Assembly: GCA_964035545.1 (NCBI GenBank)
Contig: OZ037769.1
Location: forward strand, 16,807,633-16,871,632
Source: Bugula neritina
Lineage: Eukaryota > Bryozoa > Gymnolaemata > Cheilostomatida > Bugulidae
DNA length: 64,000 nt
Reading direction: 5' to 3'
The position numbers and the translations under genes were made by a program. Every line of letters begins with the position of its first letter. Position 1 is the stretch's first letter. This document shows positions 63,701-64,000 of the stretch, piece after piece. Below the pieces are notes generated by a model. That model saw nothing but the letters and a program-made list of their open reading frames with translations, ran no database searches and was not told where the DNA came from.

Positions 63701-64000
63701 ATATGCTAGCCACTACTGACTATATACATGCAGAGCCATAGCACATTAGCTCGCTTTGCATGGCAATAAGAGTGAAAAGTTGCCGTAGTAAAGCTCAATG
63801 ATACCATAACTTGAGGAAAATGACATGACAAAAGACCTCATCTCCGAGAACTGGTTTGTTGGCCGATAGAGATCGAGAACATGAGGAGAGATCAGTGAGA
63901 AGTTCGGACACTTCATTGATGTCTAGTATTTGTGAGGAGACGTAGTTGATGTGAGAGAGTTGACGTGTGGTTCGGAGGGACAGCTGAGGGGAGGCGACTG
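137..64000 (-). CDS. DNHD1: Divergent dynein heavy chain, probable DNHD1 orthologue (host gene, partial at both ends, 51 exons placed)
   Basis: The minus strand encodes one continuous dynein heavy chain across the window: 51 exons, about 8,580 coding bases, about 2,860 residues, with matching phase at every junction. The order AAA2, AAA3, linker, AAA4, stalk, AAA5, AAA6, start of C-terminal domain is that of the family. AAA1, the tail and roughly the last 250 residues lie outside. Dynein heavy chains are AAA+ motors that move on microtubules. Assignment to DNHD1 is an inference: AAA2 has no visible Walker A, the AAA4 loop carries an extra residue, and the AAA3-AAA4 linker is about 280 residues, so this part is several hundred residues longer than in ordinary motors. 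Introns are mostly 100-900 bp, but two linker introns reach 22.2 kb and 10.7 kb and contain plus-strand genes. A lineage-specific axonemal heavy chain is the alternative. That it is dynein is near certain; the subtype is moderate. Confidence 0.8.
3680..3892. repeat. 10/20-bp minisatellite
   Basis: About 20 units in a 10-bp register alternating GACATGTGRT and GGCATATAGT. It lies directly beside the dynein-like exon 3434-3655 and leaves long open frames on the minus strand with no protein character. Confidence 0.85.
4345..8287 (-). CDS. Dynein-like gene: CC2 end and AAA5 module
   Basis: Nine exons: 8159-8287, 7666-7781, 7177-7361, 6657-6848, 6219-6402, 5746-5939, 5235-5426, 4680-4864 and 4345-4494. 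[20 protein letters not shown] joins [18 protein letters not shown], the AAA5 start (GD.LL.A....YLG.F...R). [20 protein letters not shown] matches RWPLMIDPQ.QA. Exon 6219-6402 is an acidic Ser/Thr-rich insert not expected in motors. [35 protein letters not shown] and VERPEYEAQ match later AAA5 landmarks (FR.Y..T.L, ERPELE). The intron between the first two exons holds a plus-strand tRNA-Thr gene. Exon 7177-7361 has an Ala run in a Ser/Thr-rich context. Confidence 0.87.
5991..6200. repeat. Degenerate CTAGT/TAGTTA repeat
   Basis: Imperfect short units of TTACTAGTTA type fill the intron between dynein-like exons 5746-5939 and 6219-6402. Confidence 0.6.
7931..8002 (+). tRNA. tRNA-Thr (anticodon AGU)
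   Basis: A complete 72-nt cloverleaf. Acceptor GCCGCCA pairs with TGGTGGC (one G-U), the D arm is AGCTCAGTGGTTAGAGC, the anticodon stem CCTGT/ACAGG encloses CTAGTAA (anticodon AGT), and the T arm is ATGAG/CTCAT around TTCGATC. A run of five T follows at 8010-8014 as a polymerase III terminator. It lies antisense in the dynein-like intron 7782-8158. Confidence 0.93.
8003..8158. other. Rest of the tRNA-bearing dynein-like intron
   Basis: AT-rich intron sequence between the tRNA-Thr terminator and the exon at 8159-8287. I see nothing else in it. Confidence 0.5.
8848..12796 (-). CDS. Dynein-like gene: stalk coiled coil and microtubule-binding tip
   Basis: Seven exons: 12590-12796, 12053-12289, 11455-11550, 10363-10511, 9996-10129, 9511-9647 and 8848-8970. 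The first has [17 protein letters not shown] (family YVTPKSYLELI). The next two are Leu/Lys/Glu coiled coil (stalk CC1). The tip follows: ALNSL-like [20 protein letters not shown], then [27 protein letters not shown] and [19 protein letters not shown] (family AKGLC.WV.AM..Y). The last exon is Ala/Lys/Gln coiled coil (CC2). All parts of a microtubule-binding stalk are present, so the protein may still contact microtubules even if its ATPase is weak. The acceptor of exon 10363-10511 lies in a 29-bp tandem array. Confidence 0.87.
8985..9205. repeat. 25-bp minisatellite
   Basis: About nine copies of TATCATAATATACAGTAAG with or without an extra TAAGTG, next to dynein-like exon 8848-8970. Confidence 0.8.
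10496..10645. repeat. 29-bp tandem repeat containing a splice acceptor (5 copies)
   Basis: Five copies, each with TAACCTAGGAAACAGGAAGT. On the minus strand each reads CTTCCTGTTTCCTAG|GTTA, the acceptor and first bases of exon 10363-10511. The copy nearest the exon carries the real boundary; the last copy has decayed. Confidence 0.85.
11395..11455. repeat. 11-bp tandem repeat at a splice donor
   Basis: Five units of CTCTACACGAC abut the donor of dynein-like exon 11455-11550 on its intron side. Confidence 0.75.
11565..11780. repeat. Approximately 60-bp tandem repeat carrying GATAACTCC
   Basis: Three to four imperfect copies, each with TTATAGGAAGGATAACTCC-like and TTATCAGATACA blocks, beside dynein-like exon 11455-11550. 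Confidence 0.7.
12938..13025. repeat. Short CAGAGTGTTAGAGTAA repeat
   Basis: Several imperfect units of AGAGTAACAGAGT type, in the intron between exons 12590-12796 and 13171-13325. Confidence 0.55.
13171..20215 (-). CDS. Dynein-like gene: end of linker and AAA4 module
   Basis: Six exons: 19989-20215, 16070-16309, 14998-15093, 14385-14506, 13989-14206 and 13171-13325. The first is Gln/Ala/Lys/Arg-rich linker ending in [14 protein letters not shown]. The second has [20 protein letters not shown], the family's LVLF.DA..H..RI.R. The third carries the AAA4 loop [20 protein letters not shown], in which canonical GVGGSGRQS becomes [10 protein letters not shown], one residue longer. Later come [30 protein letters not shown] (VV.CMSP) and [11 protein letters not shown] then [16 protein letters not shown] (RFRNFP.L...W). 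AAA4 is divergent but complete in layout. The introns hold poly-G and purine-rich repeats (13750-13960), a 16-bp minisatellite and a 36-bp repeat. Confidence 0.85.
13750..13965 (+). repeat. Poly-G run and purine-rich GGGG repeats
   Basis: A run of about 18 G near 13804-13821 lies within roughly 200 bp of GGGGTATA, AAGGGGTG and similar units, all purine-rich on the plus strand. Many GGGG tracts at short spacing could form G-quadruplexes. It lies in the dynein-like intron 13326-13988. Confidence 0.7.
14504..14650. repeat. 36-bp tandem repeat overlapping a splice acceptor
   Basis: Four imperfect copies of a unit with ACAGCTACAAGTATTACATC. The first copy spans the acceptor of dynein-like exon 14385-14506; the second preserves CTTGTAG|CTGT, and copies 3 and 4 have lost the AG. 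Confidence 0.75.
15105..15475. repeat. 16-bp minisatellite
   Basis: More than 20 copies of TAAGTATAATATAGTG and close variants, next to the AAA4 loop exon 14998-15093. Confidence 0.85.
16310..19988. other. 3.7-kb dynein-like intron
   Basis: Intron between exons 16070-16309 and 19989-20215. It contains a short TA repeat (about 16395-16414), a 20-bp minisatellite, and a GCA/GCAGCAGC triplet stretch (19939-19976) just past the donor of exon 19989-20215. I see no gene. Confidence 0.6.
18316..18652. repeat. 20-bp minisatellite (about 17 copies)
   Basis: Units of GAGGGATACAGTACACCCCT with few changes. All three minus-strand frames stay open for over 100 codons. The unit length is not a multiple of three, so the same motif is read in rotating frames. 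Confidence 0.9.
20216..25657. other. Large dynein-like intron, part upstream of the LHFPL-like gene
   Basis: AT-rich noncoding DNA. It holds a small perfect hairpin (TCAAGTATTG arm, 23417-23446), a possible promoter patch near 22480-22676, degenerate TATAGAATATAGTA and AGTAATAGTATAG repeats (about 24120-24480), and a second CCAAT near 25260. I recognise no gene. Confidence 0.55.
22480..22676 (+). promoter_or_regulatory. Possible promoter and noncoding first exon upstream of the LHFPL-like gene
   Basis: This patch is richer in CpG than its surroundings, contains a CCAAT box in ACCAATCAGAG (22528-22532), and ends in a perfect donor, GAT|GTAAGTG, at 22676. It could be a 5' untranslated exon of the plus-strand gene starting at 25658. 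There is no direct evidence of transcription. Confidence 0.25.
25658..28317 (+). CDS. LHFPL-family tetraspan membrane protein (3 exons)
   Basis: Exons 25658-25693, 26230-26953 and 28082-28317 give 331 residues (phases 0 and 1). Residues about 1-135 form a hydrophilic Ser/Thr/His/Cys-rich N-terminal region. Four hydrophobic segments follow near residues 139-162, 209-232, 242-266 and 292-312. The first loop has Cys residues and a [17 protein letters not shown] stretch; the second has [15 protein letters not shown] then [13 protein letters not shown], closely matching the LHFPL pattern GWDSDEVKRMC...G.C...WAY. LHFPL proteins are claudin-like tetraspans; some vertebrate members work in hair-cell mechanotransduction or receptor complexes. 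Usual length is about 220 residues, so the N-terminal extension is unusual. The start at 25658 has a good context (ACACAATGG). The gene lies inside the 10.7-kb dynein-like intron on the opposite strand. The paralogue group cannot be fixed by eye. Confidence 0.82.
27660..27850 (+). repeat. 27-bp minisatellite in LHFPL-like intron 2
   Basis: About six copies of a unit containing GTTATAGTAGTAGTTGAGGT. The unit is a multiple of three, which keeps a Val-rich frame open; this is not a protein-coding signal. Confidence 0.85.
28418..28423 (+). terminator. Poly(A) signal of the LHFPL-like gene
   Basis: AATAAA about 100 bp after the stop codon, on the coding strand. Confidence 0.6.
30200..30600. repeat. 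41-bp repeat, decaying
   Basis: Three close copies of a unit with CTCCTGTACTGTAACTCCCC followed by AAATAATGCACTG, then more divergent copies built on TAATATACTGT. Confidence 0.75.
30910..32406 (-). CDS. Dynein-like gene: three linker exons between the two giant introns
   Basis: Exons 32247-32406, 31712-31860 and 30910-31023 continue the low-complexity AAA3-AAA4 linker (about 53, 50 and 38 residues). The first has [14 protein letters not shown] and AITPFTE; the second is Gln/Met-rich, then [13 protein letters not shown] and TDTAATGDE; the third is Ser/Thr-rich with [14 protein letters not shown]. Phases are 1, 2, 1, 1 and link to the exon at 19989-20215. None resembles a folded domain. The acceptor of 31712-31860 lies in a five-copy 38-bp tandem array, and that of 32247-32406 is duplicated 82 bp upstream, so splicing here may vary. 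Confidence 0.72.
31843..32041. repeat. 38-bp tandem repeat containing a splice acceptor (5 copies)
   Basis: Five almost identical copies of a unit that includes CATAGCTAGCTGACTGTGAA. On the minus strand each reads TTGTATTTCACAG|TCAGCTAGC, the acceptor and first codons of dynein-like exon 31712-31860. Only one base differs among the copies (CATCATAG to CGTCATAG), so the expansion is recent. Confidence 0.9.
32400..32800. repeat. Duplicated exon edge plus CTGTCAACTAC repeats
   Basis: A 39-bp block spanning the acceptor of exon 32247-32406 recurs at 32482-32520. It is followed by about 25 imperfect units of CTGTCAACTAC/CTGCCAACTAC, at the very start of the 22-kb intron. Confidence 0.75.
33366..33630. 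repeat. 33-bp minisatellite (8 copies)
   Basis: Eight near-identical units including TGTAATATAGTTCTAGATTA. Since 33 is a multiple of three, both strands stay open, reading an 11-residue repeat either way. Confidence 0.9.
33776..33825 (+). repeat. Weak tRNA-like fragment
   Basis: TAGCCTAATGGTTAGG resembles a tRNA D arm (A box). No convincing B box or acceptor pairing follows, so it is at most a decayed tRNA-derived fragment. Confidence 0.2.
34105..34450. repeat. TATAGTTATATATAATTATATG repeats
   Basis: Imperfect AT-rich units of about 29 bp, partly self-complementary, with one unique GC-richer island near 34216-34242. Confidence 0.75.
35044..38686 (+). CDS. GMC oxidoreductase 1, membrane-anchored (11 exons)
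   Basis: Exons 35044-35212, 35371-35576, 36085-36262, 36348-36479, 36919-37040, 37146-37316, 37417-37582, 37663-37847, 37969-38140, 38231-38465 and 38551-38686: 1,872 nt, 623 residues. Residues 20-36 ([17 protein letters not shown]) form an N-terminal membrane anchor. The FAD-binding motif VGAGSAG is at about 57-63, the first GMC signature [11 protein letters not shown] at 132-142, and the second [16 protein letters not shown] from 303. [10 protein letters not shown] places the catalytic His near 557, and SGNTNAP the partner Asn near 602. The family oxidises alcohols such as choline with FAD; the substrate here is unknown. Intron 4 carries a long TA repeat and intron 2 a tRNA-like element. 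First of four tandem copies. Confidence 0.93.
35906..35972 (+). repeat. tRNA-derived element (SINE head or tRNA pseudogene)
   Basis: Contains an A-box-like TGGTGTAATGGTTAGCG and a B-box GGTTCGAATTG at tRNA spacing. The acceptor stem does not close and the anticodon arm is too long by about two bases. It lies in intron 2 of GMC gene 1 and is absent from the same intron of genes 2-4, so it arrived after duplication. Confidence 0.5.
36488..36741. repeat. Long TA microsatellite with internal interruptions
   Basis: About 250 bp of TA dinucleotides broken twice by CAGATTGAGA, 90 bp apart, inside intron 4 of GMC gene 1. Absent from the other three copies. Confidence 0.95.
38855..38860 (+). terminator. 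Poly(A) signal of GMC gene 1
   Basis: AATAAA 169 bp after the stop. At the aligned position gene 2 reads ATAAAAGTT, so the signal is lost there. Confidence 0.5.
39641..39648 (+). promoter_or_regulatory. TATA-like core promoter of GMC gene 2
   Basis: TATATAGG lies 55 bp before the ATG at 39696 and is followed by GTCACATGATTAGGGTGTCA. The same block at the same distance precedes gene 3. Gene 1 keeps the downstream GTGTCACTAA part but has AATAAAC in place of TATATAG. Confidence 0.5.
39696..43778 (+). CDS. GMC oxidoreductase 2, membrane-anchored (11 exons)
   Basis: Exons 39696-39864, 40507-40712, 41009-41186, 41284-41415, 41615-41736, 41843-42013, 42107-42272, 42353-42537, 43063-43234, 43323-43557 and 43643-43778. 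Every exon has the same length as in gene 1, again 623 residues. The anchor, [41 protein letters not shown] and SGNTNAP are all intact and I see no stop or frameshift. Differences from gene 1 cluster in exons 7-9, the substrate side of the family fold. Intron 8 is about 400 bp longer than in gene 1 and holds a candidate MITE. The nearest AATAAA is far downstream (44255-44260). Probably a working paralogue with a similar, unknown alcohol substrate. Confidence 0.93.
40305..40435. repeat. 16-bp TAATGGTAATGACTAA repeat
   Basis: About seven units in intron 1 of GMC gene 2; not present in the same intron of genes 1 and 3. Confidence 0.75.
42612..43013. mobile_element. Candidate MITE in intron 8 of GMC gene 2
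   Basis: An insertion of about 400 bp present only in gene 2. Its ends form an imperfect inverted repeat: GTTAGGGCCACACGAC on the left against CGTAAGGCCACTTGAC (reverse complement of the right end), with further matches at CCGG and CATGCAG inside. It has no coding potential and a higher GC content than the surrounding intron. I could not define a target-site duplication. Confidence 0.4.
43779..44440. other. Spacer between GMC genes 2 and 3
   Basis: GATATGATATACTGTGTGAT repeats (43860-43925) corresponding to the gene 1 3' end, a shared spacer block, and the gene 3 promoter. No other gene seen. Confidence 0.6.
44386..44393 (+). promoter_or_regulatory. TATA-like core promoter of GMC gene 3
   Basis: TATATAGG lies 55 bp before the ATG at 44441, in the same surroundings as the gene 2 promoter. 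This suggests the promoter was copied with the gene. Confidence 0.5.
44441..47875 (+). CDS. GMC oxidoreductase 3, membrane-anchored (11 exons)
   Basis: Exons 44441-44609, 45053-45258, 45531-45708, 45794-45925, 46127-46248, 46354-46524, 46622-46787, 46866-47050, 47157-47328, 47420-47654 and 47740-47875; 623 residues with the same exon lengths and phases as genes 1 and 2. All GMC motifs are present. In place of the usual PGG-type codons, exon 3 ends CTACCTGACA before GTATAG, giving Pro-Asp-Lys at the exon 3-4 junction. Exons 7-9 are closer to gene 1 than to gene 2 (for example [12 protein letters not shown] is shared with gene 1). No disabling change is seen. Confidence 0.93.
47876..49054. other. 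Spacer between GMC genes 3 and 4
   Basis: AT-rich, unlike the other two spacers, so gene 4 was not created by the same recent duplication. A CCAAT sequence lies at about 48839-48843; I see no clear TATA box before gene 4. Confidence 0.5.
47997..48002 (+). terminator. Poly(A) signal of GMC gene 3
   Basis: AATAAA about 120 bp after the stop, following a GATATGATAT-rich 3' stretch that genes 1 and 2 share. Confidence 0.45.
49055..53296 (+). CDS. GMC oxidoreductase 4, divergent mosaic copy (11 exons)
   Basis: Exons 49055-49244, 49579-49784, 50171-50348, 50443-50577, 50820-50941, 51048-51218, 51815-51980, 52104-52288, 52565-52763, 52841-53075 and 53161-53296; about 640 residues. Either ATG at 49055 or 49058 could start it; the second aligns with the MEN start of the other copies. 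The anchor is [17 protein letters not shown] and catalytic motifs are intact ([43 protein letters not shown]). Exons 1, 4, 7-9, late exon 2 and early exon 10 are strongly diverged, while early exon 2 and exons 3, 5, 6, late 10 and 11 are nearly identical to genes 1-3. Exon 9 is 27 nt longer, using an acceptor after GCAAGAG because an in-frame TGA lies just upstream. Likely the same chemistry with a different substrate. Confidence 0.9.
49800..49960. repeat. AGT-triplet-rich stretch in GMC gene 4 intron 2
   Basis: Irregular TAGTAGTAG and GTAGTAGTAAC triplet tracts with no coding signal. Confidence 0.6.
53379..53384 (+). terminator. Poly(A) signal of GMC gene 4
   Basis: AATAAA 83 bp after the stop and just before the convergent tRNA-Arg gene. 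Confidence 0.55.
53406..53491 (-). tRNA. tRNA-Arg (anticodon UCU) with 13-nt intron
   Basis: On the minus strand, GGCTCCG pairs with CGGAGTC, the D arm is GCGCAATGGATAGCGC, the anticodon loop begins CTTCTA (TCT), a 13-nt intron follows position 37, and the T arm is GTGGG/CCCAC around TTCGAGT. The mature length is 73 nt. A run of seven T follows on the minus strand (53394-53400). It lies on the host-gene strand, convergent with GMC gene 4, at the end of the array. Confidence 0.93.
53497..54605. other. Right end of the 22-kb intron
   Basis: AT-rich noncoding DNA between the tRNA-Arg gene and dynein-like exon 54606-54801. I see nothing recognisable. Confidence 0.5.
54606..54801 (-). CDS. Dynein-like gene: first linker exon, before the 22-kb intron
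   Basis: One 196-bp exon encoding about 65 residues that look disordered, with no AAA fold: a Gly/Pro-rich start, then acidic Ser-rich [10 protein letters not shown] and the phrase VITPFSE. The donor AAAG|GTGAGG ends in phase 1 and fits the acceptor CTCAG|ATGGC at 32406, 22.2 kb away. The linker exon on the far side repeats an acidic Ser stretch and AITPFTE, suggesting an old internal duplication. Serines and threonines next to acidic residues would suit casein kinase 2, but this is only inferred. Confidence 0.75.
55164..58122 (-). CDS. Dynein-like gene: AAA3 module
   Basis: Seven exons: 57975-58122, 57692-57859, 57201-57332, 56923-57101, 56259-56442, 55672-55884 and 55164-55294. The first holds an intact Walker [11 protein letters not shown]. 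The second has Walker [11 protein letters not shown], the third [12 protein letters not shown] (sensor), the fourth [13 protein letters not shown]. Next comes [20 protein letters not shown], the family's Y.FNLRD.SRV.QG motif, followed by a basic tail ([17 protein letters not shown]). The sixth has [18 protein letters not shown], matching LW.HE..RVF.DRL. AAA3 is the only module seen here with complete nucleotide-binding motifs, so it may be the main regulatory ATP site of the visible part. Confidence 0.88.
55556..55668. repeat. GTAGACAACTYTAGATAGTG repeat
   Basis: Four to five imperfect units carrying the GACAACTC-type word, beside the donor of dynein-like exon 55672-55884. Confidence 0.65.
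56445..56597. repeat. 12-bp minisatellite
   Basis: About 11 copies of GTATTACTACTC directly next to the acceptor of dynein-like exon 56259-56442. It gives spurious Tyr/Leu/Val-rich frames. Confidence 0.9.
56705..56888. repeat. 6/12-bp AGTATCAGTATT microsatellite
   Basis: About 30 hexamer units, interrupted twice by TGTTACTGTT, next to the donor of dynein-like exon 56923-57101. Confidence 0.9.
58626..60021 (-). CDS. Dynein-like gene: AAA2 lid to AAA3 entry exons
   Basis: Four exons: 59880-60021, 59660-59750, 58955-59126 and 58626-58809. The first begins with [19 protein letters not shown], matching the helix after the AAA2 sensor. The third contains a Ser/Gly-rich insert and then [16 protein letters not shown], the family's FxFaxIWaFGG helix. 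The fourth carries [12 protein letters not shown] and a GSVYDLFVD motif that precedes AAA3 in dyneins. Phases run 0, 1, 2, 0 without conflict. Tandem 39-bp repeats sit in the intron between the second and third exons. A small open stretch near 59545-59570 breaks phase and is not included. Confidence 0.82.
59280..59458. repeat. 39-bp tandem repeat with a hairpin in each unit
   Basis: Four and a half copies of CATAGCCATGCTACTGAAAG followed by a self-complementary ACCACACATTGTGTGGT segment. Confidence 0.85.
60918..61078. repeat. 14-bp minisatellite
   Basis: About 11 copies of AAATATATGAGTAT, some with TACGAG in place of TATGAG. Confidence 0.9.
61093..61120 (+). repeat. Weak tRNA-like fragment
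   Basis: ATCGCTCAGTTGGTTAGCCG resembles a tRNA D arm with its A box. No T arm follows. It directly abuts the 14-bp repeat array. Confidence 0.2.
61507..64000 (-). CDS. Dynein-like gene: AAA2 core exons
   Basis: Five exons: 63837-64000 (cut by the window edge), 63403-63582, 63045-63154, 61852-62012 and 61507-61672. Where a motor would have the AAA2 Walker A loop, the sequence reads NKPVLGDE and then [18 protein letters not shown], with no GxxGxGKT. The following landmarks are kept: [11 protein letters not shown] then [15 protein letters not shown] (family pattern NPKSIT...LYG...EW.DG), the Walker B and sensor stretch [15 protein letters not shown], and SPSCVARC (family SPATVSRC). AAA2 therefore looks structural and probably cannot bind nucleotide in the usual way. 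The open frame continues into the intron below 61507, but homology resumes only at 60021. Confidence 0.85.
62228..62309. repeat. 82-bp perfect palindrome with E-boxes
   Basis: Two 40-bp arms are exact reverse complements around a 2-nt centre. Each arm contains CACGTG and CACATG/CATGTG hexamers spaced by TATCATAAGT-like linkers. It lies in the dynein-like intron 62013-63044. It could extrude as a cruciform, or act as a cluster of bHLH-type sites. Confidence 0.85.
63354..63441. repeat. Direct repeat copying an exon 3' end into the intron
   Basis: A 35-bp block (GCAGGTGTCATAGCAGAAGG and on) at 63407-63441 is the 3' end of dynein-like exon 63403-63582. It recurs exactly at 63354-63388 in the following intron. 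Confidence 0.85.

Overview
This is eukaryotic, AT-rich genomic DNA from an animal. Every recognisable protein gene is split by GT-AG introns, both intact tRNA genes are eukaryotic in type (one has a short intron after the anticodon), and the dynein-like and LHFPL-like genes are metazoan. Many noncoding stretches repeat a short GGGAAGAYAACTC-like word that I associate, without being able to check, with molluscan DNA. My best guess is a marine invertebrate, possibly a mollusc or other lophotrochozoan.

The whole window lies inside one huge minus-strand gene, a divergent dynein heavy chain. I could place 51 exons (about 8.6 kb of coding sequence, about 2,860 residues), and the phases of successive exons agree at every junction. 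They run from AAA2 at the right edge through AAA3, a long acidic linker, AAA4, the stalk with its microtubule-binding tip, AAA5 and AAA6, and stop just short of the C-terminus at the left edge. The degenerate AAA2, the long linker and the extra length point to DNHD1 rather than to an axonemal or cytoplasmic motor.

Two introns of this gene are very large, and both lie in the AAA3-AAA4 linker. The 22.2-kb intron (32407-54605) carries four tandem plus-strand genes for membrane-anchored GMC (glucose-methanol-choline) flavin oxidoreductases. Each has 11 exons and the same intron positions. The first three are close copies (623 residues each); the fourth is a mosaic of near-identical and strongly diverged blocks (about 640 residues). 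A minus-strand tRNA-Arg(UCU) gene sits just after the array. The 10.7-kb intron (20216-30909) carries a plus-strand, three-exon tetraspan gene of the LHFPL family with a long N-terminal extension. A plus-strand tRNA-Thr(AGU) gene lies in a smaller intron.

Minisatellites are very common. In at least six places the repeat unit includes an exon edge, so splice acceptors or exon ends have been copied in tandem. An 82-bp almost perfect palindrome rich in E-boxes lies at 62228-62309. Exon coordinates were derived by eye from splice consensus and phase and may be off by a base in places.
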